This document shows positions 35,977 through 45,130 of a stretch of 64,000 nucleotides of DNA, one piece after another. This DNA is from Nereida sp024640765 (lineage in GTDB: Bacteria; Pseudomonadota; Alphaproteobacteria; Rhodobacterales; Rhodobacteraceae): the NCBI GenBank assembly GCA_024640765.1, contig JAHEEK010000004.1:62001-126000 (forward strand), given 5' to 3'. The notes under the pieces were generated by a model. That model was given only the letters and a program-made list of their open reading frames with translations. It was not told the DNA's origin and made no database searches. Every line of letters begins with the position of its first letter. Within the stretch, counting starts at the first letter, position 1. Position numbers and translations under genes: made by a program.

Positions 35977-36228
35977 GTGAATACTAGAACAGATTTGGGC
36001 GCCCTTGATGGCTCTCAGGCCCCATCCGCCACTCTGACGTTACCTGCCAAGCTGGATTTAGCAGCTTATGAAGATGTTCTGCAGGGCCTCACGACCGCAC
36101 CGGCCATATTTCAAAATTGTGAGAAAATGGGCCGTCCAACAAAACTTGCTGGCGCAACCGCGCTTGGGGCGTATGGCTCAAAATCTGTGAATGCAGCGGC
36201 CTCGCTCAGCCGGCCATTGGCAATCTGA
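35977..36228 (+). pseudogene. STAS-like chemotaxis protein remnant fused to antisense chemoreceptor sequence
   Basis: A GTG at 35977 with CAGGAG at good spacing opens an 83-codon frame. Only its first 45 codons look protein-like: TLTLPAKLDLAAYEDVLQGL resembles the start of the small STAS proteins found in Rhodobacterales chemotaxis operons. From about 36110 the frame runs antisense through the neighbouring chemoreceptor fragment, so the rest is not real coding sequence. I read it as the 5' stub of a STAS gene left by a rearrangement; the STAS match is weak and by eye. Confidence 0.45.
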
Positions 36229-36806
36229 ACAACCTTCTGAAAAGCTACGCTCAGGCCTGATGATTTATACGGCCCAGTAAGAATGTTCGTGGCAAAATCT
36301 GCCTCTTTTTCCACCGAGCAGATCACATTGCCGAAATTATCGATCAAGAACAGGTCATAGTAACCGCCCCGCTCGCCAAGCGTACGCAAAACCGGATGGT
36401 GAGTTTGGTGGGCTTGGCTATACCGCCCGCCGGTTTTCAACACCTCAAGCTTGTCGCGGTCGCCCAACCCAAAAGGGTTTTAATTAACAAATCGCCGTTG
36501 AAGTGTGGCGGCTGCAGAACCCTCCGAGCTTAGCCCCGACCACGCATAGGAAAAATCTTCCAGCGCCGTGATTGCAGCTGAAGCCTCTGAAATCGTCTCC
36601 AACTCTTTGTCGACGCCCTCCAGCCAAAGGTCGAGCTTGGCCCGTCGATCAGAAGCAAGGCCCGTCAATCTTAATTCGGCGTCTTTCAGCAACACCTCGC
36701 GTGTGTCGTGATACGAAAAAAACGAAGTAACCGTAAGTGAGACCGCGGCCAGCAGCACCATCGCAATTGGCAGCCAAGTTGAGATATTGATCTTTTTCAA
36801 GCCCAT
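36111..36806 (-). pseudogene. methyl-accepting chemotaxis protein fragment with in-frame stop
   Basis: From an ATG at 36806 the minus strand encodes MGLKKINISTWLPIAMVLLA, a signal-anchor helix, then the periplasmic start of a chemoreceptor (RRAKLDLWLEGVDKELETIS). A TAA at 36482-36480 interrupts the frame after LQRRFVN. It reopens as NPFGLGDRDKLEVLKTGGRY, YYDLFLIDNFGNVICSVEKE, DFATNILTGPYKSSGLSVAF and PYAPSAVAPASFVGRPIF. This order matches the sensory domain of Rhodobacterales/rhizobial MCPs. The sequence stops at 36111. The HAMP and signalling domains are absent, so the receptor cannot work. Confidence 0.78.
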
Positions 36807-36972
36807 GCGGAAAATCCTTTTTTGCTCAAATATATGGCCCAGAGATACCGGAGCCTTTGTGCAAGCGTTGACCATCAGACGTGAAAAAGGCTTAAAGAGG
36901 CGCCATCAAATGCGGTGCTCTAGACCATAAATGAATAAAATTTGAGGAACTATACACCTATGAACGCGGTGC

Positions 36973-38052
36973 CTATGAGATTTGGGGGTCAGTCAAAGAC
37001 AAAGACTTAACGACCAGCCAACACACCGCGCCCACCTCAAGTGCGAGGGCTTGCAATGACCGGTTTGTCACAAAAGCCAGAACGTGATCACTGCCACATT
37101 TTAGGTCAACTACAACGCCGCGCGCGCCTGCGGGCGTGATACTAACGATGGATCCATGCCAAATATTGAGCGCGCTTAACCCAATCGGTTTCGCCCGCGA
37201 AATCATCACGTCTTTTGCAAGGACCCGTATACGCACATCCGCGTCGACTTTAGTGTCAATTTGGGCCAACATCGCGGACCCTGCGGATGTAGCAATCTCG
37301 GTGATGCCATCAGGATGATGTGCAACGACGTGACCATTAATAACAGCACCGGTTTGAGACGGGCCAAAGAACTGTGACAATTCAGGATTGGCCAAGACAT
37401 CAGCCAGCGCTCCCTGCTTCACCACGCGGCCTTCATCAATCAAGGCAACATCATCAGCAAGTCGGACAACATCGTTCAAATCGTGACTTATTAGGATCAT
37501 CGGCAAAAAAAGCTCGCGTTTAAGGCGCAGCAGGTACGGAATAATTTCTTCCCTCCTTGCTTGATCAATTCCGGCAAGCGGTTCGTCCAAAAGCAGGGCA
37601 CGAGGCTGAGATAAAATTGCCCTTCCAATGGCAACGCGCTGTGCCTCGCCACCGGATAACGTTGCGGGGCGTTGGTGCAAGACGCGTCCAAGACCTAGCA
37701 GATCAACCACCTCTTCAAACGCGCCATTAAGTTTATTTGCGCGACCAAATTGTTCAGCATAGCGAAGATTTCCATCAACGGTCATATGCGGAAACAAACG
37801 CGCGTCTTGGTAGATCACCCCAAGCCGCCTGCGGTATGTCGGAACACGAATTGACCGCGTTGTGTCGAGCAGTGTTTCGCCCGCCACGCTCAAGACAGCG
37901 AACTGTGGTGCAAAGCTCCCCTCAAGCGCTTTGATCAGCGACGTTTTGCCAGCGCCGGACGGTCCAAAAAGCGCCAGCACGCGGGCATCCGAGCGGACAT
38001 ACACATCAAGACTGGCCCCGTTGAATTGATGCCGTAAGCGCAGATCAAACAT
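36973..38052 (-). CDS. modC: ModC, molybdate ABC transporter ATPase
   Basis: ATPase of the molybdate importer, 359 aa. Walker A is FGPSGAGKTSLIKALEG (about 29-45), followed by GVIYQDARLFPHMTVDGNLR (typical ModC Q-loop), signature LSGGEAQRVAIGRAIL and Walker B ALLLDEPLAGID. A C-terminal MOP/TOBE-like domain spans about 290-355 and binds oxyanion. The ATG at 38052 overlaps the modB stop (ATGA) and is preferred over a GTG 8 codons upstream. It is the last gene of modABC. Confidence 0.94.
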   Translation of the reverse strand: MFDLRLRHQFNGASLDVYVRSDARVLALFGPSGAGKTSLIKALEGSFAPQFAVLSVAGETLLDTTRSIRVPTYRRRLGVIYQDARLFPHMTVDGNLRYAEQFGRANKLNGAFEEVVDLLGLGRVLHQRPATLSGGEAQRVAIGRAILSQPRALLLDEPLAGIDQARREEIIPYLLRLKRELFLPMILISHDLNDVVRLADDVALIDEGRVVKQGALADVLANPELSQFFGPSQTGAVINGHVVAHHPDGITEIATSAGSAMLAQIDTKVDADVRIRVLAKDVMISRAKPIGLSALNIWHGSIVSITPAGARGVVVDLKCGSDHVLAFVTNRSLQALALEVGAVCWLVVKSLSLTDPQIS

Positions 38053-38741
38053 CACAGGCCGCGCTTTCTCATCCACTGTCCCAGAAGCTCACTCGCCGCG
38101 AGTGCGACGACAGACAATAGAACTGATATTCCGACCAACCACATGACTACAGGCTCACCATTCGGGATTTGTAAGAAGTTGTAGATTGCCGACGGGATGG
38201 TTTGAGTTTGACCTGGAATGCTTGCAACAAATGTTATTGTGGCACCAAATTCACCAAGTGCCTTGGCAAATCCGAGTATGGCGCCAGCCAATATGCCAGG
38301 TGCGATTAGCGGCAATGTGATTGTAAGAAAACATATCATTTTTGAAGCCCCAAGGCTTGCTGCCGCCGCCTCTAAACCTTTGTCAGATGCGTCAAGCGCT
38401 TGCTGGATTGCACGGACCATAAGGGGAAAGCCCATGATCGCCGCAGCCAGCACTGCCCCGGTCCAGCGAAAGGCGAAAACAATCCCCAAGTCCGCGAGGA
38501 GTGAACCGACATAACCGTTTGAGCCAAACACCAAAAGCAGCGCGTAGCCCGTCACAACTGGCGGCAAAACAAGGGGAAGGTAGACAACAACAGTCAACAA
38601 ACCCCTGCCCCAAAAGACCACACGCGTGAGTAGATATGCCACAAGAACAGCCACCGGCAACGCACAAACAGTCGCAACGCTCGCGACCTTTAGAGACAGC
38701 CAAACGGCTTGCCAAACCTGCGGCGAGACCTCGGTCATCAT
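38052..38741 (-). CDS. modB: ModB, molybdate ABC transporter permease
   Basis: Inner-membrane permease of 229 aa with about five to six hydrophobic helices. Typical features are YLPLVLPPVVTGYALLLVFG (the hallmark ModB VLPP motif) and the EAA loop EAAAASLGASKMICFLTITL, followed by ILGFAKALGEFGATITFVAS. It overlaps modA and modC by 4 nt or less at each end, so subunits are made together. Confidence 0.95.
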   Translation of the reverse strand: MMTEVSPQVWQAVWLSLKVASVATVCALPVAVLVAYLLTRVVFWGRGLLTVVVYLPLVLPPVVTGYALLLVFGSNGYVGSLLADLGIVFAFRWTGAVLAAAIMGFPLMVRAIQQALDASDKGLEAAAASLGASKMICFLTITLPLIAPGILAGAILGFAKALGEFGATITFVASIPGQTQTIPSAIYNFLQIPNGEPVVMWLVGISVLLSVVALAASELLGQWMRKRGL

Positions 38742-39481
38742 CGCTTTTCAAATCCCATCTCTAACAGAATTCTCTGCGTTTCAGTCCGCAAAAGAAATTC
38801 CACAAAATCGCTACCCGCTTGCGTCAAAGCCAAGGCCGGATACTCAATAGTATCGTGCAAATTCTCATCAAACAAAGCGACTTGATAAACACCCTTGGTG
38901 ATACTTAATGCATCCGTTAAGTAAACGATCCCAAGAGGCACTTCGCCACGTCTGACGAAATTTAGCACACCCTGTACGCTAGATGCCTCAACAAGTTTAT
39001 CTTGAACGTCATCCCACACATTAAGCCGTTCAAGCGCTTGCCGCGCATAGATTCCGGCGGGCACAGCTTGGGTTAACCCTACCGCCAATCGCCCCCCCCG
39101 AAGCGCCGTGTCCCAGTGCTGGGCATCGTCCGGCTCAAATGAACCAAGCTCCGTCGCGCTTACCAAAACCAAACGGTTCTTTGCGATCATTGCTCTTGCT
39201 TGCACGACAAGGTTTTCATCGCTTTGAATCACATCAGCCCAAACAATATTGGCGGACACAAGCACATCGGCCTGTGCACCTTGCTGAATTTGTCGAACGT
39301 TTGTGGCCGTGCCAGCAAACGACACAGAGACACGCCCCCCCGTCTCAGTCTCATATAGAGGGACGAGTGTATCAAAAACGGGCTTGAGGCTTGATGCAGC
39401 AAATACGGTGATCTGTTCGGCACGCGGCGATGTCGCAACGCTGATGAAAACACACACGGCTATGCAAAAGGCTCTGATCAT
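38738..39481 (-). CDS. modA: ModA, periplasmic molybdate-binding protein
   Basis: Binding protein of 247 aa with a Sec signal peptide of about 21 residues (MIRAFCIAVCVFISVATSPR). The mature part has VFAASSLKPVFDTLVPLYE with the Ser pair that coordinates the oxyanion, VSFAGTATNVRQIQQGAQAD and VPAGIYARQAL. The start lies 46 bp after glpK on the same strand and no clear promoter or ModE site is visible there, so readthrough from glpD-glpK is possible. Confidence 0.94.
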   Translation of the reverse strand: MIRAFCIAVCVFISVATSPRAEQITVFAASSLKPVFDTLVPLYETETGGRVSVSFAGTATNVRQIQQGAQADVLVSANIVWADVIQSDENLVVQARAMIAKNRLVLVSATELGSFEPDDAQHWDTALRGGRLAVGLTQAVPAGIYARQALERLNVWDDVQDKLVEASSVQGVLNFVRRGEVPLGIVYLTDALSITKGVYQVALFDENLHDTIEYPALALTQAGSDFVEFLLRTETQRILLEMGFEKR

Positions 39482-39527
39482 TGGCGCACCGTAGTGTTCA
39501 ACAACTGGTAGGCCAAGCAGAAACGGC

Positions 39528-41012
39528 TTAGCTCAATGTCCGGCGAACGGCGTCTTTCCATCCCTCATATTTCTGCGATCTATCATTATCAGTCATTTTG
39601 GGCTCAAATCGACGATCAAGCGCCCAATTGTCAGCAAATCCTGCTTGGTCCGGATAAATGCCAGCTTGCATTCCCGCAAGCCAAGCTGCACCAAGTGCTG
39701 TAGTTTCCAAAACCTCGGGCCGGTCAACTTGCGCCCCTATAATGTCCGCCAAAAACTGCATGGTCCAGTCTGAGGCACTCATGCCGCCATCAACCCGCAA
39801 AACGGCCGCCTCTGCACCGCCGCTCCAATCTGCAGTCATAGCTTCAAGCAGATCACGCGTCTGATAGCCCACACTTTCAAGGGCCGCGCGAGCAAACTCT
39901 GCCGGTCCCGAACCACGGGTCAAACCGAAAATCGCGCCACGACAATCCGCATCCCAATACGGCGCCCCAAGTCCGGTGAACGCGGGCACAAGATAAAGCG
40001 GCTGCGTTTCATCAGCAGCCTCAGCCAAAGCTTGGGTTTCACTTGCCTCACGTATCATTTTGGCACCGTCACGCATCCATTGAACAACTGCGCCAGCGAT
40101 AAATATAGACCCTTCAAGGGCGTATGTCGGCGTTCCGTTAAGCTGATACGCGATCGTGCTCAAAAGTCGGTTTTCACTGCGGACAAGTGTCTCGCCTGTG
40201 TTCAAAAGCGCAAAGCAGCCAGTGCCATACGTCGACTTAAGCATACCGGGTTTGAAACAAGCCTGCCCGATTGTAGCCGCTTGTTGATCTCCCGCAACTC
40301 CAAGAATTGGAAGGGGTTTTCCAAACAGATCAGCGCGCGTGTCTCCGAAATGCCCCGCACTATCCTTAACAACGGGCAGCATTTCCATCGGGATATCAAG
40401 CAGCGAACAGATGTCCGCGTCCCACTGTCCGTTGCGAATGTCGTAAAGCATAGTGCGAGCAGCATTTGTGGCGTCTGTTACATGGGACGCACCACCTGTG
40501 AGCTTCCAGATGATAAAGCTATCAACAGTCCCAAACAGCAACTTACCGTTTTTGGCCGCCTCACGCGCACCCTCGTTTTCGTCCAATATCCATTTCAGTT
40601 TTGTGGCGCTAAAATAGGGATCAAGCAGCAATCCCGTCCGCTCGGTAATGAGTGCTTCGTGCCCATCAGCCTTCAGAGCCTGACAAAGCGCAGATGTCCG
40701 ACGGTCCTGCCAGACAATTGCGTTTCCAAGCGGCTGACCTGTCTCTTTATCCCAAACCACTGTTGTTTCGCGCTGATTTGTGATGCCGATCGCGACAATA
40801 TCATCTGTGGATACATCAGCCTTTTCCATGACCGAACGGCAAACTGCAGCAGTGCTGGACCACAAATCCATAGGGCCATGTTCAACCCAGCCAGAGTGCG
40901 GGAAATGCTGTGGGAATTCTTCTTGGGCTGTGGCTTGGCGCTGCATATTTTCGTCAAACAGGATAGCACGACTTGATGTAGTACCCTGATCAATTGCCAT
41001 AATGTATCGCAT
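39528..41012 (-). CDS. glpK: glycerol kinase
   Basis: ATP + glycerol to sn-glycerol 3-phosphate. The 494-aa FGGY kinase has IDQGTTSSRAILFD at the N-terminus, GITNQRETTVVWDKETGQPL, YGTGCFALLNTGE and GLGAPYWDADCRGAIFGLTR (shortened), plus VDGGMSASDWTMQFLADI. Length and motifs are normal. It follows glpD by 70 bp on the same strand, so glycerol is phosphorylated and then oxidised by products of one operon. Confidence 0.97.
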   Translation of the reverse strand: MRYIMAIDQGTTSSRAILFDENMQRQATAQEEFPQHFPHSGWVEHGPMDLWSSTAAVCRSVMEKADVSTDDIVAIGITNQRETTVVWDKETGQPLGNAIVWQDRRTSALCQALKADGHEALITERTGLLLDPYFSATKLKWILDENEGAREAAKNGKLLFGTVDSFIIWKLTGGASHVTDATNAARTMLYDIRNGQWDADICSLLDIPMEMLPVVKDSAGHFGDTRADLFGKPLPILGVAGDQQAATIGQACFKPGMLKSTYGTGCFALLNTGETLVRSENRLLSTIAYQLNGTPTYALEGSIFIAGAVVQWMRDGAKMIREASETQALAEAADETQPLYLVPAFTGLGAPYWDADCRGAIFGLTRGSGPAEFARAALESVGYQTRDLLEAMTADWSGGAEAAVLRVDGGMSASDWTMQFLADIIGAQVDRPEVLETTALGAAWLAGMQAGIYPDQAGFADNWALDRRFEPKMTDNDRSQKYEGWKDAVRRTLS

Positions 41013-41082
41013 GCTACGCTCTCCCTTTTTTCCGCCTTTTCGACGCTAACGAGACATCTGTCCGCCCCATAAAACAACTTAA

Positions 41083-42633
41083 TTACAGCTGGTTATCTAC
41101 AAACCACGCATCAATTGCGGACACTTGTTCAGCACTTAATCGCAAACCAAGCTTTGTGCGCCGCCACACAGCATCCTCGGCACATGTTGCAAACTCAGCG
41201 TCTCGCATCCAACGCAATTCGGCCTCTGTCAACGTTGCCCCAAAATCGGTGCCTAGATCATCAATCGTTTTGGCATCACCAAAAACATCCCGCGCTTCGG
41301 TTCCGTAGGCGCGGATCATTCGCAGTGCCCAACGATCATCCAAGAACGGATAAGTAGTCTGCAAATCTGTCACCAAATCTTGTACGCCATTTACGGGAAA
41401 GTCCCCCCCAGGCATCGGCACACCTGCGGTCCAATCGCCACTCATCTTGGGGAAAATATCTGTCAGCTTGGCCAAAGCGTGTTTAGCCAGTTTCCGGTAG
41501 GTCGTAATTTTCCCGCCGAAAATGTTCAAAACAGGGGCGGCCGTTTCATCAAGGCTGAGGACATAATCACGGGTCGCGGCGGTGGCACTTGTCGCGCCAT
41601 CATCATAAAGCGGCCGAACACCTGCATATGTCCACACGACGTCTTCTTTCGTGATGTCCTGCTTTACATAGCCGTTTACAAAGTTGACCAGATAATCGCG
41701 TTCTTCCTCACTGATCTGCGGACGGGTGTCCGCACTGTCATGGTCCGCGTCCGTTGTGCCGATCAAAGTGAAGTCAGTTTCATAGGGAATGGCAAAGATA
41801 ATGCGGCCGTCTTCACCTTGGAAAAAGTAGCATTTATCGTGATCAAACAACCGTTTAGTGACAATATGCGAGCCGCGGACAAGGCGCACACCCTCGGTCG
41901 TGTTTTGCCGAATTATGCCCCGGATGATGTCCTCAACCCAAGGACCGCCAGCGTTCACAAGACATTTGGCGTGATACACCTGTCCACCCTCAACCGTTAC
42001 TTTCCAATGATCGTCAAAACGATCCGCGGAAAGGACTTTGGTGCGCGGCATAATGTTGGCGCCGCGTGCTTGGGCGTCACGGGCATTAAGGATCACGAGA
42101 CGACTGTCCTCGATCCAGCAATCGCTGTACTCAAACGCTTTGGCAAAACGGTCATCGAGGGGCGCACCCACAGGATTCGCTTTCAGATCAACAGTTTTCG
42201 TAGAAGGCAAAAGTTTTCGCCCACCCATGTTATCATAAAGAAAAAGTCCAACACGGATCAGCCAAGACGGTCTTCGTCCCTTCATCCACGGCATCACAAA
42301 ACTGAGCAGCTTAGACGTGGGGGTATTGCCTTCAAACCGCATGTCACGGTGAAACGGCAGCACAAAACGCATTGGCCAAGAGATATGCGGCATTGCACTT
42401 AGCAGGATTTCACGTTCGATCAGTGCTTCTTTTACCAAGCGGAATTCGAAAAACTCTAGATAGCGCAGCCCACCATGGAACAGTTTGGTCGAAGAGGACG
42501 ACGTGGCCCATCCAAGATCATTCATCTCCGCAAGCGCCACGTTAAGCCCGCGCCCTTGGGCATCACGCGCAATACCGCAGCCGTTCACGCCACCGCCAAT
42601 AATAAACAAATCGTAAAGTGTATCGTCAGCCAA
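41083..42633 (-). CDS. glpD: aerobic glycerol-3-phosphate dehydrogenase
   Basis: FAD-dependent, membrane-associated oxidation of glycerol 3-phosphate to DHAP, passing electrons to quinone. The 516-aa protein has the dinucleotide fold LFIIGGGVNGCGIARDAQGR, GWATSSSSTKLFHGGLRYLE and a C-terminal GGKITTYRKLAKHAL. The start is a TTG at 42633 supported by TAGGAG 7-8 bp upstream; no in-frame ATG lies nearby. It is the first gene of glpD-glpK; no GlpR is encoded next to it. Confidence 0.95.
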   Translation of the reverse strand: MADDTLYDLFIIGGGVNGCGIARDAQGRGLNVALAEMNDLGWATSSSSTKLFHGGLRYLEFFEFRLVKEALIEREILLSAMPHISWPMRFVLPFHRDMRFEGNTPTSKLLSFVMPWMKGRRPSWLIRVGLFLYDNMGGRKLLPSTKTVDLKANPVGAPLDDRFAKAFEYSDCWIEDSRLVILNARDAQARGANIMPRTKVLSADRFDDHWKVTVEGGQVYHAKCLVNAGGPWVEDIIRGIIRQNTTEGVRLVRGSHIVTKRLFDHDKCYFFQGEDGRIIFAIPYETDFTLIGTTDADHDSADTRPQISEEERDYLVNFVNGYVKQDITKEDVVWTYAGVRPLYDDGATSATAATRDYVLSLDETAAPVLNIFGGKITTYRKLAKHALAKLTDIFPKMSGDWTAGVPMPGGDFPVNGVQDLVTDLQTTYPFLDDRWALRMIRAYGTEARDVFGDAKTIDDLGTDFGATLTEAELRWMRDAEFATCAEDAVWRRTKLGLRLSAEQVSAIDAWFVDNQL

Positions 42634-42697
42634 GTTACCACTCCTACCCCTTAAATGCGAGCGCTAACAAACTGTGCAGACGCTCGCAAGTGTGAGC

Positions 42698-43420
42698 CTA
42701 TTGCGCACCGCCTCTGAAGCCCGTCGCCACAACAAATTTCTCTGAACTATCGGAACGTGACGCAGGCGGTTTCACATTGTGGACCTTCGTGAATTGCTGC
42801 TTCAACAATTTCTGCAGATCACCCTCCGCACCACCGGCAAGCACTTTGGCGACGAATGTCCCCCCCTCATCAAGCACATCAAACGCAAAATAAGCAGCCG
42901 CTTCGCACAGCGCCATGATACGTAGGTGGTCCGTCTGTTTGTGACCGGAACTGGACGCCGCCATATCAGACATCACAACGTCCGCCTGCCCGCCAAGCCA
43001 ACCTTTGACTTTGTCATCGGCACCGTCTTCAAGAAAATCCAAAACGTGCAACTCGCAACCGGCGATCGGCTCTACTTGTTGCAAATCAATCCCCAGAATT
43101 GTGCCTTGGCGTTTGCCGGCGCGATCTCCCATGGCGTTAACCCGCTTGGTCGCGACCTGACACCACCCACCGGGCGCACAGCCCAAATCAACGACGCGCG
43201 CGCCCGGCACCAAAAACCGGAACTTATCATCAAGTTCCAGTATCTTATATGCGGCGCGTCCACGATATCCATCCGCCTGGGCGCGCTTCACATAAGGATC
43301 GTTGAGTTGGCGTTGCAGCCAAAGCGTCGACGACATCCGCCGCCCGCGCGCTGATTTGACTTTTACTTTCAGGTCCCGCTGTCCGCGTCCTGACGTGTTT
43401 TCACCGGGTTTTTTAACCAT
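42698..43420 (-). CDS. rlmE: 23S rRNA 2'-O-methyltransferase RlmE (FtsJ)
   Basis: SAM-dependent enzyme that methylates the ribose of a uridine in the 23S rRNA A loop. The 240-aa protein has a basic N-terminal extension (VKSARGRRMSSTLWLQRQLN). The catalytic Lys is in YRGRAAYKILELDDKF, the SAM motif is VVDLGCAPGGWCQVA, VVMSDMAASSSGHKQTDHLR follows, and the second Lys is in TFVAKVLAGG, giving the K-D-K-E layout. Its start overlaps the ppx stop by 8 nt. Confidence 0.95.
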   Translation of the reverse strand: MVKKPGENTSGRGQRDLKVKVKSARGRRMSSTLWLQRQLNDPYVKRAQADGYRGRAAYKILELDDKFRFLVPGARVVDLGCAPGGWCQVATKRVNAMGDRAGKRQGTILGIDLQQVEPIAGCELHVLDFLEDGADDKVKGWLGGQADVVMSDMAASSSGHKQTDHLRIMALCEAAAYFAFDVLDEGGTFVAKVLAGGAEGDLQKLLKQQFTKVHNVKPPASRSDSSEKFVVATGFRGGAQ

Positions 43421-44525
43421 AAGTCACGTCCTCCAGAACGCCATCTTGAGACATCTGTGCATAAAGCAACCCTTCGCGCAAACCACGGTCCGCAACAGAC
43501 AACCGGTCTGTTGGCCACGAGCGCAACAAGGCCTGTAAAATTGCCGAACCGGACATGATCAGCGCGTGCCGATCACGGCCAATGCGCGGGTCATTGCGGC
43601 GGCCCTCTGGCCCCATTGAAAGGTAGTCTCGTATCACAGCATCAATTTCATCGGACGTCATTCGCATGCCATCCACCTTCGAGCGGTCATAACGCCGCAA
43701 TCCCAAATGTGAAGCGGCGACTGTGGTTACAGTGCCGCTGGTGCCAATAATCTGAAACCCTTCGCGGGACTGCTCTTCGGCATAAGGCGCGAACGGCGCA
43801 AGATTTTCCTCAAAAAACCATGACATAAGTGCAAAACACGCCGCATCATCGGCCACATCGCTGAATTGCTCGCGTAGCGTCGCTACACCTAAAGGCACCG
43901 AAATCCAGTCAACAACACGGGCACCGCCTACAAATTCAAACCCCTGATGCAGCGCCATAATGGCTTGAGCGCGGGAATTTGGCTCAACTTGTGACAAATC
44001 AATCCAAACCAATTCCGTCGAACCACCGCCGATATCAACCACCAAAAGCTGTTCGGTTTTACGCGACACAAGCGGCGCACAGGAGATAACCGCCAAGCGG
44101 GCCTCTTCCTCAGGCGCAATGATATCAAGGCTAAGCCCTGTTTCACGTTTGATGTAGCGGATGAAATCTTGTGCATTGCCAGCACGCCTGCACGCTTCTG
44201 TGGCGACAAGTTTCATCCGCTTGACCCCATGCTTTTTAAGCTTTTGCTTACAGATGCGCATCGCCTGCACCGTACGCGCCATAGACGCGCGGCTTAGCTT
44301 TCCGCTGCTCTCAAGCCCCACCCCAAGCTGGACGGATTTCGAGAAACTATCCACGATGCGGAATTGAGCGCCATCGGGGCGCGCAATCAGCATGCGGCAA
44401 CTGTTCGTGCCCAGATCAAGTGCTGCATATAGCGGCGCTTTGTCCGAGCCTTTTCTTCGAGGCGCGGGTCGTTCTACCAATTTCGGGACCGCGGCCGCAC
44501 CAGAGGGACGCAGTGGCGTCATCAT
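43413..44525 (-). CDS. Ppx/GppA family phosphatase
   Basis: ASKHA-fold exopolyphosphatase/pppGpp phosphatase-like protein of 370 aa. It shows LYAALDLGTNSCRMLIARPD at the N-terminus, ATEACRRAGNAQDFI, the phosphate-2 loop LLVVDIGGGSTELVWIDLSQ and IIGTSGTVTTVAASHLGLRR. It corresponds to the short form without the C-terminal HD-like extension of E. coli Ppx. Substrate (polyphosphate or pppGpp) is not decided by sequence. The pairing with rlmE is common in alphaproteobacteria. Confidence 0.9.
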   Translation of the reverse strand: MMTPLRPSGAAAVPKLVERPAPRRKGSDKAPLYAALDLGTNSCRMLIARPDGAQFRIVDSFSKSVQLGVGLESSGKLSRASMARTVQAMRICKQKLKKHGVKRMKLVATEACRRAGNAQDFIRYIKRETGLSLDIIAPEEEARLAVISCAPLVSRKTEQLLVVDIGGGSTELVWIDLSQVEPNSRAQAIMALHQGFEFVGGARVVDWISVPLGVATLREQFSDVADDAACFALMSWFFEENLAPFAPYAEEQSREGFQIIGTSGTVTTVAASHLGLRRYDRSKVDGMRMTSDEIDAVIRDYLSMGPEGRRNDPRIGRDRHALIMSGSAILQALLRSWPTDRLSVADRGLREGLLYAQMSQDGVLEDVTYG

Positions 44526-44762
44526 AAACGCCTTTCATATCAAGTTACCTTCAACATAAACCCGCATCCCGCCCCGCGCAAGAATTGCCTGCATAAAGAT
44601 GATGTATAATTCTCAAAGGTACTGCCCTCGCAGAGGTGTTGGTGAGCGGATATGTAAATTGAATGAAAGTCGCATGGCGCGCACATCATGTCGAAAACAA
44701 GCGTCGTTTTTTAAGCGCGCTGCGCGAGTGTCACGTAACAACTTAACGGAAGGCGGAATCAT

Positions 44763-45101
44763 ATGGCCGAAGTCACAATCGTTTATTGGCGCGACATGCC
44801 TGCACAGGTTATCGTTGGTAAAGGCCGGCGCGGCACAAAACTGCCTTTGCCCGAGCGGTTCGAGCAAGCCATTGACCGTGCAGCGATGAAATCTGGTGCA
44901 GCGGAAAGTGATGACTATTTGGCCGAATGGCACAAAGCGCCCCCCTACACCGTTGAAGGCGCAGATGCAGACGTTGCAGAGGCCGAGGTTGCACGCATTG
45001 ATGCGGAATACGACCAAGCACGCCTAAAGCAGCTTATCGATGCAGATGGCTGGGCACCGGCACATGACGCCGCCCAAAATACCACGCAAGCGGCCCAGTA
45101 G
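44763..45101 (+). CDS. small protein of the so-called virulence factor family, heads one-carbon operon
   Basis: This 112-aa soluble protein starts MAEVTIVYWRDMPAQVIVGK and continues GTKLPLPERFEQAIDRAAMK with a polar acidic C-terminal half. It matches my memory of short Rhodobacterales proteins labelled virulence factor, which sit next to methylenetetrahydrofolate reductase genes. The label says nothing about function. It has no signal peptide, membrane segment or cysteines. GGAAGGCGGA precedes the ATG. MTHFR follows after 29 bp. Its constant company suggests a role in folate/corrinoid methyl transfer, but that is inference. Confidence 0.75.
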   Translation: MAEVTIVYWRDMPAQVIVGKGRRGTKLPLPERFEQAIDRAAMKSGAAESDDYLAEWHKAPPYTVEGADADVAEAEVARIDAEYDQARLKQLIDADGWAPAHDAAQNTTQAAQ

Positions 45102-45130
45102 ACGCAGCTCAGTTAGACGGAGACACCACA

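Noticed and set aside
41380..42402. Long plus-strand open frame (340 codons) across glpD
   Set aside because: It lies entirely antisense to a clear GlpD with intact motifs; its translation has no recognisable domain and arises from codon bias of the real gene.
44600..44762. Possible SAM or cobalamin riboswitch ahead of the one-carbon operon
   Set aside because: A small CTGC-CCTC-GCAG hairpin with pseudoknot-like GAGG is present near 44626, but I cannot match it to SAM-II, SAM/SAH, SAH or cobalamin consensus elements. A covariance-model search would decide.
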